Assembly (NCBI GenBank): GCA_018340375.1
Contig: JAFFJZ010000012.1
Location: 3,596,001-3,660,000, forward strand
DNA length: 64,000 nucleotides
Source of the DNA: Gonatopus flavifemur
Lineage: Eukaryota > Arthropoda > Insecta > Hymenoptera > Dryinidae
Reading direction: 5' to 3'
In this document: one piece after another, positions 24,401-36,288 of the stretch
How positions within the stretch are numbered: position 1 is the first letter of the stretch
How the letters are laid out: the number at the start of each line of letters is the position of its first letter
Notes under the pieces: generated by a model
Told to the model about the DNA's origin: nothing
Databases searched by the model: none
What the model saw: the letters and a program-made list of their open reading frames with translations, nothing else
Translations under genes and position numbers: made by a program

Positions 24401-27289
24401 CCCTGGTTAAACAATCCGATTGAATCCGATAAAAAAAATTTTTATCGGAATGAATTGAGTTTCTGCATCGGAAATTTCCTATTGATACCAATAAGATAAT
24501 TTTTAATTGGATTCAATCGGTCTTTCCCCTGGTTAAAAAATCCGATTGAATCCGATAGAAAAACATTTCATCGGAATGGATTGAGTTTCTGCATCGGAAA
24601 TTTCCCATTGATACCAATGAAATAATTTTTAACTGGATTTAATCGGCATTTTCCCTGGTGAAAAAATCCGATTAAATCCGATAAAAAAAACTTATCGGAA
24701 TGAATTGATTCCTGCATCGCGATTTTCTTATTGAATTTTATTGGTTGTTAACCTAACCAACGAACGGTTTATATACATTATATACGCGCATTTTACATCA
24801 ATTAAACAAACACATATATCATTTATTCAATCATTACGTATGACAAATTATTGCTGAAATAAATTCAAACGATCATTTATGTGTTATTAACATGGTGATC
24901 ACCCATCCACCTTGTACCGCAGTTGCCGTTGCTTAACCTAGAAGATCGATCTGGAACACCCGCTCGCTCGATGCCGTGGTTCGCTTCCTATCAATGTGAA
25001 CTAAATGACTGTCTTATGTCAGGGATGAGTGTCCTATAGTAATAAGATTCAATTGGTAATAGTCCATTGGACATATGAGGGATTGTATCGGTCTTAATGA
25101 GAGCATGGGAGTTCATTAATAATAAAAATCCCAATGAAGACCAAGAGAATATTTTCCAATTGGATTCAATCGGTATTTTATGATGGATGAAAAATTCCGA
25201 TTGATATCAATACAATATTTTTCAATTGGATTCAATCGATATTTTATCAATTATGAAAATTCTAATTGATACGAGTCGAATATTTTCCAATGGGATCCAA
25301 TAGGTATTTTATCAATAATAAGAATTCCGATTGATATCAATGGAATATTGTGTAGTTGGATTCACTTGGTATTTTATGATCAATGAAAATTCCGATTGAC
25401 GCCAATACAATATTTTTCAATTGGATTGAATCGGTATGTTATTAATTATGAAGATTCTAATTGATACCAGTCAAATATGTTTCAATGGCATCCAATAGAT
25501 ATTTTATCAGTAATAAGAATTCCTATTGATCCCAAGAAAATATTTTTCATTTGATTAAATAGGTATTTTATTGATCATTAAAATTCTAATTGATATCAGT
25601 GAAATATTTTTTAATAGAATTCAATGGGTATGCCATTAATCATAAAAATTCCAATTGATACCAAGAAAATATTTTCTCATTAGATTCAATGGGTATTTTA
25701 TGATTGATAAAAAATTCCGATGGATACCAATAAAATATTTTTTAATTGGATTGAATCGGTATTTCATCAATCATGAAAATTTCAATTGATACCAGTCAAA
25801 TATTTTTCAATGGGATCCAATTGATATTTTATCAATAATAATTATTCCGATTGATATCAATGAAATATTGTGTAATTGCATTCACTTGGTATTTTATGAC
25901 CAATGAAAATTCCGATTGATGCCAATACAATATTTCCCAATCGAATTCAATCGGTATGTTATTGATCATGAAGATTCTAATTGATACCAGTCAAATATTT
26001 TTCAATGGCATCCAATAGGTATTTTATCAATAATAAAAATTCCAATTCGTACGAACACAATATTTTTTGATTTGATTTAATCGGCATTTTATCAATCATT
26101 ACAGTTATAATTGGTACCAGTAACATATTTTTCAGTGGGATCCAATGGATATTCCATCACTGATAAAAATTCCGATTGATACCAATGAAATGTTTTCTAA
26201 TTGGATTCTCTTGGTATTCTATGATTATAGTTCCCTATTCCAGCAACTTTCCCATTAGTTCCAATACATCGAGGTCACCAGGGATTCTGATAAAAACCAA
26301 TGATTTGATTCAATGAAAGAAATTTCAGAACTGAATCGGTTATTGCCGGTACATACCTATAGGACTTCAGAATCTGTGAACTTGCCTATTATTTTCAATA
26401 AATTTGAATGTTGGAATAATCCAATTCGAACCCATTGATCAATGGAATCGATACATCCCTAAATGCAGTCAGAAATCTCCCATAAGAAACTCATTCATCA
26501 TTCAATTTCACAAATTTTCCCATTAGTTCCAATAGATTGAAATTGTGGAAACTTCCGATAAAAACCGTTTGCCTGATGGATTGGAGAAAATTTCAGTGAG
26601 GGATGATCGAATAATCCAATTGAAACCTATTGACCAATAAAATAAACAAACTCAAATCGAATTGGATATTCTGGATAGAAACCCAGTAAGTCTTGAATTT
26701 TGTACAATTTTCCCATTGGTTCCGATAGACCGAAGTCACCGAAAATTCTGATAAAAACCGATGATTTAATCCGCTGAAAGGAATTCTGAATTCGAATTGG
26801 ATATTTCTCATTCAATCCTATTCAATTTTCAGATCCGCAAATGGTCCTATTATTCCCCATAAATTCGGATAGTGGAATAATCCGATTAAAACCTACAGAC
26901 CGATCAAATCTGTACGAACTCTAATCGAATTGGACATTCTTCATAAAAACCAATTGAATTTCCCATTACGTAACATTTACGATCGATTCCAATAGCTTTA
27001 GGTCATGGAAATTTCCGATAAAAACCATTTGCCTCATGAAATGGAAAAATTTTTATATTCTCAATCAGATATCTCTCATACAAACCGATTGATCACTGAA
27101 AGTCATATTAATTCCAATAAAACAAATATTTTTCTATCGGTAAATCCTCGATTCAATCCTATATATACCACGTTCCAATTAATTCCTATTCATCTTGAAT
27201 CGGTAGTTGAGCCTCTCCGACTGACCCTATTCATTCCGATCAATTTTGAATCGGTTTTTATCGGTTTCTATTGGACCTTTTAACCAGGG
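24401..27289. mobile_element. 2.9 kb fold-back element filled with CCGATTGA words
   Basis: CCCTGGTTAAACAATCCG at the left and TTTTAACCAGGG at the right, flanked by tt/tt. The left terminal sequence is present about three times in tandem (24401, ~24528, ~24652), each starting CCCTGGT. The interior is a long degenerate series of words such as 'attccgattgatacc', 'ttcaatcggtatttta' and 'ttggattcaatcgg'. A ~180 bp AT-rich segment near 24740-25060 differs from the rest. No transposase. It is inserted near the end of the mariner at 22033-27352. Confidence 0.75.
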
Positions 27290-28532
27290 TTGGCATGGAT
27301 ATCAAAGACAGTCTTACTAACCTAAAAATACCTTACTTTCTGGGCACAGTAGTATACTTCGAGTGACGAAAATTGGGAAATTCGCACACACTGTTCAGAA
27401 CACTAGATAAAGGATTGGAATATTGAACAAATCACCTCCAAATATGCATTTTATGATTTTGATACACGAATCGAATCATTCAAACTTTCAACTCTTCGTT
27501 TAATAATATACTTTCCATATGGTTCAATTAAAAATAACCTGTTAAACTTTGATCATTGCATTTTCTGTTACATTCATCCGAACGCTGATTGAAGTAATTC
27601 AAACTCTACGCTAAATATTCCTTTTTGATAATTCTTTGGACAAAATAAGGGCATCGAATCTAATTAATGAAATAAAAGTTTAGCAAAAATTCGCAATAAA
27701 AACTTGAGAGTGATGCGCAGAGTTGTGAATTTTCGTATAAACTGCTGCGAATGCTGAGAGTAAAGTTCAAAACAATTCAGCTTTTATGAATTTCCGTCGT
27801 TAAGCGTGAATGTGAATAATTAATCGACAATGCAGCATTCTATATAAATTCGATGCTTCGAAAATGAAATACGTGTGTCTAAGAACATCTTAGCGTACAT
27901 GCGAGGTTGTCGCTCACGGCTTATTCTCTTTCACATTGTTCTTCCAACCTGACAAATGTGCTGCGACCTAGCATGTCACGATTCACGATCCAACAAAGCT
28001 AAGAGAAAGACAATATACATCATTTTATTCAATGGTTGTATTATCGTTTAGATACTGAGAAGTTATTTTTTTGTTTTTTTTTTAAACAATCATATTTCCA
28101 ATTAAATAGGGTTCTAAATTTTCAGGAAAAATAAGTTTTTGAAAAAAAACCACGAGAAAAACGAGATTGTAGCAGATTTTGGAAAGTTGATTCTTGATTC
28201 TCCATTCATACTCGTGGTGGGGTTGCAAAACACTTTACGTGTATTATGTCGCTGAATTTTGAATCGTTTATTGAAATGGAATTTAAATTGAGGATAGGAA
28301 AACATGTATCATGAACACTGCTTCGCAAAATTATTATTCATGTTTCCAGATAAAACATGTTATTTAGAGATGATATTGAAAAATCATAATTGTTAATATT
28401 TTCAGGTTTTTCAGCATTTGATTATTGATTTGTTTCAATAAACGATTCAAATCCCAATGACATACGTAAATTTTTATTTAGTGTGATATCTTGGCATATA
28501 TCAGGGGTTGTGAACTCAATAGAAGACCCTAT

Positions 28533-28673
28533 CCCTGCTTAAAGAATCTCATTGAACCTATTGATTCTCATTGTCTCCGATGCAGAAAACTCATTCAAAC
28601 CAATTGAGAATCAATTTTTAATGGGTTTGAATTGGTTTTCTGCATCGGAATCAATGAGATTCTTCAAGCAGGG
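28533..28673. mobile_element. Short fold-back MITE, CCCTGCT termini
   Basis: CCCTGCTTAAAGAATCTC and GAGATTCTTCAAGCAGGG with at/at flanks. The interior words 'caatgagaatc' and 'aaacccattaa' match the copy at 928-1051. Confidence 0.75.
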
Positions 28674-30514
28674 ATAGAACTATTTGTAATAATATGAAGA
28701 AAATACTCGAAAAACAAGTAGGGTGTATTTTATTTTGATTGATAAGGATATATTTACTATATTTTACTTGATTCTTGTGAAATAAAAAGAATATTTCTTC
28801 CATGTGCTGAAAATTGATGAAAAATTTTCATTCTTCGATATTTTTCTCCAAGAACAATTCGCGAAAAGAACAATCTTTTATGTTTTTTTCCGGTTACTTT
28901 GAACCCTACAATTAACAATATCAAATCGTACGCTCGAAAGAAAATACAACAGTTCTATGTTGTTTTGTTTTCAAGTTGTTGACTTTGTTTGAATTTTGCC
29001 TATCCAAGCTCGTTCGAAATGTTTTATTGGAAGAGGGTTAAGAGAGAGTTTCTTGGATCACTAGCAGCGTGTATCTCGTTATCTTAAGACGTGAGTTTGC
29101 ATGGTTATTCATTATACGATTTTTCACGATCTCTCGTTACTTTTAGAAACTGGACGAAAAGATAAAAAGAAAAAAGAAGGACAAGAAATGACGATAATTC
29201 TTCTTTTTGCGTAAGAAGATATATTTCAGAGCCAAAACAATTCCGATGGATTGTTTCAACAACATTTGATTTCATCAAAAAGTATAAATTTGAAGCTTCG
29301 CGTAACTAATCGTGAGAGTGAATAAAACAGAAAACACATTGATTAAAAAGAATTCTTGGTTCTCTGTATTTATATGTTATAAGAATATAATAAGAATTTA
29401 TCGCAGTGTCTATATTTGGGAAGATTTTTTTTCATTCGGACAGTTTTCCGTCTCACGTGTATTTGAACCTGAGGCACACGTTTAACCGACACACGTATAT
29501 TCTCTCAAAACAAACCAAATGACTCTGTTTCCAACACATAGCTAGATCGCAGACACCTGTCTGCAGTCTTGTACAACTTGACAGCTGTTCCCTCGTGCCT
29601 CACGTAAACTACTTTATAACACTCGAAGAACAAATAACTCCGACTCTGAAGATATATTGGAAAATTTTATTACGATTTTCATAAAGTTACAGTTCGTTGG
29701 GTACCCGGCTATTTGCATTGATTAGCGAGCAGCTCTCATTTCGCGATGAAAAAATAATGTTCACGGAAATTCATGCCAATTGAAAGCTGAAAGTTAATAT
29801 TATAGCCCTTGAGAGAACCTCGAACAACCGATTGTTGTAATCGAAATGAATAATATTGATATTAATAAATTTGATATTCCAATGTAAATTTCATGCTTTT
29901 TGGATTTTGAGTTCCGATTATCGGTGGTTATCGTTAATCGAATATCAAAGAACACTGTACTGCGATGCTTTTCTAAAAATTTTCATCCCGAATGAAATTC
30001 AACGCACATTTGTTTCCCGTATACGATAAAAATTCAATTCTGCGAATGAGGATATCAATTTTGCCCTGAAAAACACCATTTAATATAAATATTCACCTCA
30101 GGCTCCAACTGTTCATGGCTATGTCCTTCCATATAGCGGAGTAAAGCAGATTTTAATTTCAACTTCTTCTCTCTGGAAGCATATTTTCGTTTAGAATTCA
30201 TTTCGAAGAGAAGAGACCGATTCGTTGATTTCTCCTCATTAATGAGGATATAAAAGCTTGAAAGGGTGGAGGTTTTTATAGGAATTCAGTCACGTTGGTA
30301 TTGAGATGTGTTGCGGGATTTTTCAAATTGGTGAACTAGTTTTCGTCAAAGGAATCTAGATGAAGGATTTGACTAATGATGCATTTTAATTGTAAAAATT
30401 TCTCAGAATGTTTCAAATTGAAAATTCGTGTTTCTGATTAAAAAGAATTCTAGAAAACGTCACCAAGATGTTCAATGTATCGAAATTATTATTTCTTGCG
30501 TATTGTTTTGATAG

Positions 30515-30668
30515 TACGGCGGAGAACCTGGAAGAAGATTGTCCTCTCATGAACAACCATTGAGACTTCAAGATCAGTATCTGCAATTGATCGGTTATCA
30601 CGATCACTCCAGACGTGCCAGATTAGGCGTGGATCCAGAATTAAGATATCTCGTCGGGCTTCACATAG
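30515..30668 (+). CDS. PHLPP-like protein, second coding exon
   Basis: Acceptor TTTTGATAG, then 154 nt open in the frame required by the first exon, then donor ATAG|GTGAGTG (ending in phase 1). It encodes YGGEPGRRLSSHEQP, then LQDQYLQLIGYHDHSRRARL, then a stretch ending LRYLVGLHI. This completes the RA-like fold begun at residue 474 of exon 1; the pattern 'gGE..rRL...E.PL.lQ..yL...Gy' is what suggested PHLPP. Both splice sites are strong and the join is in phase, so I am confident it belongs to the same gene. The next exon must start with two bases completing a G codon and was not found downstream; it may lie beyond 64 kb, with the minus-strand gene nested in a very long intron. Confidence 0.65.
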
Positions 30669-31182
30669 GTGAGTGATGATGATCATTCTTGTTTTTTTTT
30701 ACCTATTGCATATTGTACTTGTATATCCGGATATACCCTAATAGAAATAGATAGACTGATCAGGAACTGATCAGCAAACTTACAAGTTTCCGACAAGGGG
30801 TGTAACGCTCTGACTAATGAAAAACTGATTGGAAAAACTGAGCAGATATGAGCGAGTAACTGATGAGGCACTGATCGGTAGTTGATGAGGTGTTTGTGAG
30901 TAATCAACGAATCATTTATTACCCACAAAAATGCAGGTTATATCGATGAACATGTGGAATTATGATAAGAAATTGATGATTTTTCACTCAAATAATAATT
31001 CATGTTTTTGTTCAAGATGTTTCCAAGGATTGGAAAGTAAATTTTTAGCAAAAACTCGTGGGAAAAAATTCCCTAGACTTCTTCTTAGATAAAATCTAGG
31101 AGTTTTTGCCGAGGACAAAAAATATATAAAACCACGTGTATGGTGTTTCCACCTCAATCATGAGATAATATCCAAGTTGCAA

Positions 31183-31620
31183 CCCTGGTGGAAAAACTTT
31201 TGTTGAATTTCATTCTCAATTTAGACACTTTCCCTAACAGCACATCCACAGATTTCCATGTCGCATCTCCGTGGACTCCACGTTGATAAATGATGGATGT
31301 GGATACAAGGTGGATCAACGAAGATGCTACGTAGATTCTACGTAGATGCAACGTAGAAATGTCCGGTGCTGTATGGGTTTCTTCATTAAAAATTGACAAA
31401 AATCCACGAATTTTCACAAAAATCAAAGAAAATTGGCAAAGTTTTGGGAATTTGATTTAATTTCATCGTAATTTCTTGAAATTCGTCTTCTCTTATTGGT
31501 TTTTCATGACAAAAGAGTCCATTTTTTGAGTGAAATTCAACATGGGATTCAACGAAATTCAGCAACATTTAACAAAATTTAATTGAATTCAAGCGAATTC
31601 AAAAATTTTTCCCACCAGGG
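31183..31620. mobile_element. Nested fold-back element, CCCTGGTGG termini
   Basis: CCCTGGTGGAAAAACTTTTG and TTTTTCCCACCAGGG, flanked by aa/aa. The interior is degenerate 'gaatttcatt' and 'aaattcaac' words. It has the same ends as 53381-53669 and itself contains the insertion at 31232-31377. Confidence 0.8.
31232..31377. mobile_element. Innermost MITE, CCCTAACAGCAC termini
   Basis: CCCTAACAGCACATCC and GTCCGGTGCTGTATGGG, flanked by tt/tt. The interior words 'ctacgtagat', 'ccacgttg' and 'ggatgtgg' form hairpins. It is the third level of nesting at this site. Confidence 0.7.
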
Positions 31621-32152
31621 AATAGTTACTCATAATGAATAACAAAACTATATTATTTCACAACAAGAAAGAATATATACATATTACATCTCATCTCCTT
31701 TTATGCCATAACCTTACAAAATCTAATAATTTCCAAGGTAGCTTTGTTATGTGCATATACTTTTTATAATTATTGAGGTTAGGTTCCATTGATTTGATAC
31801 AGCAAAACCAGGATAAAATAATTCGAATCAATTGAATTCAATTTCTTTGAAATACTTGGGATTTTGGTCAAGACATATCTAAAATAGTTGTACTTTTTCA
31901 ATTGGAATATATCACTTCAATAACGATCAATATGTTCTTTAAACCGAATATTTTTTATAAACATTCACGCTATTAATGTTCCTTGTGAATACAGGCAATA
32001 ACTTGTCAGAATTTAATCAGTTTTATATGAATTTCAACAATCATATTCATCAAATCAGTTCCCAATAAGTTAGTGATCAGTTTTTCCTGATTAGTTTTTC
32101 CTCATCAGTGCCTCATCAGTAATAGGGAAAACTAATTATATTTCTACTAGGG

Positions 32153-33278
32153 TACTGCCATCGTGGTATGCAGAATTTATATCACGCCACCTTGGGAATA
32201 TGTTCTGGAGGGGACGATCCGCCCTTATGCACCACTCCACATCCATGTAAAACTACGGAGACACTGTTTTTCGACAAATTTTATCCTCTTCTCATTAACT
32301 CAAACAAAACCAAACCGATTACAAAAGCCATCTCTTGGATATTTCTGCTATCCTTTTATCGTTCGTTAATTGTGCAATCAACTCAACATGTGGTTTGAAC
32401 GGAGAACGAATTCCCGATGTTGAATGGTACAGTAACCGGAAATCGGATGTGCTTTGTTCAAACCTTCTATATCGGTATCGTGTAATGACGATTCACAAAC
32501 AACATTGTTTTCTTTTTCCAGATATAAAAGTTTCTCTCCTCTTATGAACAAAAGTTCTATCAAAATGAGAATTCATGGTACAGAAACGGTTGTGAAATCA
32601 AATGGAAATTGAATATCATATTTTATTGAAAAAGTATAGTCATAAAAGGTTTTTCACTGGAGAATTCTGGATTGTTTAGGTATACTGTGATTTATGTGGT
32701 ATGCATTCAGACGAACGGTACATCAGCTCAACGAATAGATTATTCGATACCGTAATTCATTAAATTCATCAGGAGGAGAAAGAGTTTTTCATCTCGATAA
32801 TTTTTATATAATTCTGTCAGTTACTTCCTTTTTTCTACATTACATTGTCGAGGAAGTCCATCTCAGATTCAATGATACACAGTTGTGACGGTATTTGCAT
32901 GAAAATGATCTCAAACACAATAACTAACGAATCATTGACATCTGAAAACAATTGCCTTACATCGTGTGGATTTTACTGAGGCATGTTTGCAAGCAAAAAG
33001 AATGGATCAATTCCAAATTCCTCCACGAAGTTTCAGAAAAATGAAGTGTTGATTTATAGTACAAAATACATTCTCAGTACTTTTTCATGAGTCCCTTCAT
33101 GGAGCAAGATAACACTCAATATACCCTCCAGTAATCTCCTATTGCATTTTAAATATTTCATTACGAGAATTGGGACAAGCGTTATTCTGTACATTTTTTC
33201 TTTATTGAACATCCATTTTTAAAGAGTAAGAATATTGCAACTTTAATTTACTCTGGAGTGTTTTCATTTTTTTTTCTA
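32153..33278. other. No gene recognised
   Basis: AT-rich interval. Two overlapping open frames near 32163-32398 contain a Cys/Pro-rich stretch but no family match and no convincing exon boundaries. Confidence 0.35.
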
Positions 33279-34380
33279 TTAGGTGTACAACTTTGCTTCC
33301 GCCATTTTTTCCCAAAATTTGGGGCTTTATTCTCAAAAAGTAAATACATACTTATGATTCAAAGTACTGGCCGTCGCTAGCCACTACTTTTTCCCATCTT
33401 TTTGGCAATTGCCGGATCCCATCTCGGAAAAACGATGCATCTTTTGAGGCGATCCACGAATCGATTCATCCTTTAACTTCTCCATAAGAATGAAAATGCT
33501 GATCACTCAGGCCGTGTGCCATCGATCGAAATAAAGGGTAGTCGGAAGGAGCAATGTATGGAGAGTACGGCGGATGGGGTAAGACTTCTCATTTTAGTGT
33601 TTCCAAATGTCTTGACCGGTTTTAGGACACGTGGCCGAGCTTTATCGTGTATTTCTCGGTACTTTGGCCGTTTCTCCTTCAATGCTCGGCTCAAGCGCAT
33701 CAACTGCGTTCAATATCGATCCCCTGTAATGGTTTTACTCGGTTTCAATAGCTCATAATATGGTACACGACACCAAGCTGATCTGCAGAGCATAACCTTG
33801 GCACCATGAATATTTGGTTTCGTCGTTGCCGTAGGGACATGTCCAGGCATTCCCCAAAACTTTCTGCGCTCGGTATATCGTAGTGGACCCATCTCTCGTC
33901 GCCGGTCACAATGCGGTGTAAAAACCCCTTTCGATTCTGTCTTCGAAGTAGCTTTTCGCAATTAGAGAGACGTCGTTAAACATCTCTTGGCTTCAAATCG
34001 TACGGAACCCAATTCCCCTGTTTCTGAATCATTCTTATGGCTCTGAGACATTTCGAAATGGTTTTTTGACTTACTTCCAATGATTCTGCTAATTCTTCCT
34101 GCGTTCGGCACGAGTCTTCATCAAATAATGCCTCCCATTCGGAATCTTCAAAACTTTTCTCTTTTCCACCGCCATGTCGGTCTTCGACATTAAAATTACC
34201 CTTCTTGAAACGTTGAAATCATTCACGACGCGTTCTTTCACTCAAAGCAGCCTCACCGTAAGTAACTTGAGAGCATTCGATGAGCCTCAGCCGCAGTTTT
34301 CTTCAAATGAAAGCAGAAAATCAGAACTTCCCGCAAATCACGAGAATTCGGCTCAAAAATTGACATCTTCGATCGAGTAA
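33279..34380 (-). pseudogene. Broken mariner transposase (TTAGGTGTACAA type)
   Basis: The left terminal repeat TTAGGTGTACAACTTTGC follows a TA at 33277. The minus strand gives, in several frames, PNSRDLREVLIF, YGEAALSERT, QKQGNWVPYDLKPRDV followed by a stop, FLHRIVTGDERW, GVVYYELLKPSKTITGDRY and LMRLSRALKEKRPKY. These match the element at 61731-63017. Part of the catalytic middle is deleted or garbled (the HDNARPH block is reduced to HDKARPRV), and the far terminal repeat is not seen; the next element begins at 34434. An old, dead copy. Confidence 0.75.
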
Positions 34381-34684
34381 AAATTTATGATGTGATCAAA
34401 AATTCACTAATATGACGATGTTGTCATGTTGTAAGGGAGTGTACGGTAGTGTGGGACTTACGGTAGTGCGGAACACCCGTTTTTTTTTGACAGAGTGCAA
34501 ATATGGCGACACCGACTACTGTCAAACTGCTCTTATGACTTGAGCTAGTTTTTGAGCTAACACTGAAGCGAATAGTCGCATTAATTTTATCGCGCCCAAA
34601 CATCGTGTGTGAAAATTAGAAAAAAAGTTTTTTTCCAAGTTCTTGTGAGTGCTATAATTTCAATGAAATCTAGTGGAAAAGGTG

Positions 34685-36288
34685 AGGTCGTGGAAATACA
34701 TCTACGCCAAATTACGCCAAAAAGTACAAATAATGACGCAGAATTAGGCTCACCTGCATGGCATAAAAAGTTGTAAAATAACATAGAAAAATATATGTGG
34801 TTCAATGCAGAAGTACGCCAAACTACGACATGGGGCTGGAAGAGCGTAATTTTGAAGTAGTTAGGAGTATAAACGACAAAAGATGAGCATGTGTTTGAGT
34901 ACAAATATAAAGAATATAAGAATATTCGAGAATACGATGACACCGATTTCACTGAGGGACGGACTTATGCGTACACTGAGAAAACACCAGATTTGGCTCA
35001 AGTTCGTAAGGGTTTGCATACGGCGAATTTCGCTGCGCGCTTGAGTCAACTGAATGTCGATTGGATTGATTGACCGGAGACTTACTTCAATCCACATTCA
35101 GTTGACTCAAGCGCGCGGCGAAATTCGCCGTATCCAAACCCTTACGGGCTTGGCTTCAGTATTTGTTTTCTGAGTGTAGAATTTAGTAGGAAGCTCGGAT
35201 TTTTACAACCGTGTAGGAACTTTGAAAACTTTCCATCACGGAAACGTAAACGTGAAGCAGATTAATTGGAGACTACGAATTCTTACGCACAACCAAGATT
35301 TTTGATACTGAGATTTTTCGTTCGTCCCGTTGCGAAGACGTAGTGTTTCATAGATTTTTTTAGAACTTTCTTTTGATAATTTCCATTTTATACGCATTTC
35401 CAAGAATTTTTACAACACATTCGGGACTTTGAGAACTTTTCACGACGCAAACATGAAAGAAACTGCGTGGAAACTACGAATTTCTACAAAAAACTAAGAT
35501 CATTATCGCTCTTAGTTTTAGTATGTCCCACTGCCCTGACATACTTGTCCGTAGATTCTCTTAGAAAATTCCATTTTCTACGCATTTCCAAGAATTTCTA
35601 CGACTGTGTCGGGACTTTGAGAACTTCCCACGACGGGACGCGAACATGAAACCAATTGGTTGGAAACTACGGATTTCTACGAGAAACTAAGATCATCATC
35701 GGCATGAGTGTTCGTTCGTCCCACTGCACTGACGTACTTATCCGTAAATTCTCTTAGAAAATTCCATTTTCTACGCATTTCCAAGAATTTTTACGACCCA
35801 GTGGGGACTTTGAGAACTTTTCACAATGGAACGCGAATATGCAACCAATTGCGTGGAAACTACGAATTTCTACGAAGAACTAAGGAAATGCGTAGTTTTC
35901 CGTTTTCTATATTTGGCGTAGATCGACGTGGAAAGCAGTACTTCTCTTCGATGTAAAGTACTTGTACTTGAGAAAGCGTAATTTTTCGTAATTTTGTATT
36001 TTTTACTTTTGGCTTAGATTGTTGTAAAAGGTAAAAATTTTCATCCATTCTCAAAATTATAACTTGAAAAGGCATAAATTGTGACAGTTCTGAATAATTA
36101 GAAGTATTCGAGCGTGGAAAGTTGTAGTTTTCTCACTAATATCGAAGCACCGTAATTTACTACGCCAATCTACAGATGTGTTCGAAATGGCGGACTTAGG
36201 AGTAGTTTTGGGCGGAGTTTGTCGTAGGTTTTGGCATAAAATGGTGTAGTTCTTGGCGTACTTTGGCGTAGATATATTTCCACGAGGG
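34685..36288. mobile_element. Nested fold-back element, CCCTCGTGG type
   Basis: The right end CCACGAGGG and the left end AGGTCGTGG (outer bases mutated) lead into the shared inverted sequence 'tggaaatacatctacgcc'; flanks tg/tg. The interior repeats of about 200 bp (35400-35880) carry 'ctacgcatttccaagaattt', 'gaaactacgaatttctacga' and 'gggactttgagaact'. A small hairpin at 35005-35145 is embedded. Confidence 0.65.
35005..35145. repeat. 141-bp hairpin
   Basis: Arms of about 60 bp: 'cgtaagggtttg.atacggcg' and 'cgccgtatccaaacccttacg', continuing through 'gcgcgcttgagtcaactgaatgt'. The arms differ at only a few positions. An open frame that happens to read VRKG crosses it and is not a gene. Confidence 0.7.

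Larger units (their letters stand above)
22033..27352 (-). mobile_element. Mariner element, interrupted by four or more later insertions
   Basis: Matching ends CTACTGTGTCCAAAAAATAAG and CTTACTTTCTGGGCACAGTAG are flanked by TA. The transposase reads on the minus strand in pieces: N-terminus (about 24290-24016; DEAMSKKNVYKWYKEFQEGR), then GSVNTIWKDVLGLRRVKSR near 23450-23365, ITGDET and FEAKPKRPRQSRSKIKFML (about 23045-22747), and the C-terminus HHDNAPVH through PDLASCDFW and KMRWHKCIVSGG (22447-22094). Insertions at 22448-22746, 23046-23364, 23451-24015 and 24401-27289 break it. Removing them leaves a copy of ordinary mariner length with scattered stops and frameshifts. It is long dead. Confidence 0.8.
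21387..30514 (+). other. 9.1 kb intron of the PHLPP-like gene
   Basis: Phase-0 intron, GTAAGAG at the donor and TTTTGATAG at the acceptor. It is enlarged by a mariner (22033-27352) and the elements within it, and a small MITE at 28533-28673. The parts 21450-22030 and 27360-30500 contain no recognised gene. Confidence 0.6.
30736..32152. mobile_element. Fold-back element, CCCTAGTAGAAAT type, outer of three
   Basis: CCCTAATAGAAATAGATAG at the left, TATTTCTACTAGGG at the right, flanked by ta/ta. The interior repeats 'ctgatcagg', 'gaactgatc' and 'tcatcagt' in both orientations. It encloses the complete element at 31183-31620. Confidence 0.75.

Noticed and set aside
32163..32398. Cys/Pro-rich open frames as a possible next PHLPP-like exon
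   Set aside because: The phase and flanking splice signals do not fit, and the peptide resembles no known part of the family.
34891..35073. Open frame reading VRKG, considered as a PH-domain exon of the PHLPP-like gene
   Set aside because: It lies inside a nested mobile element and a hairpin, and the rest of the peptide does not fit a PH domain.
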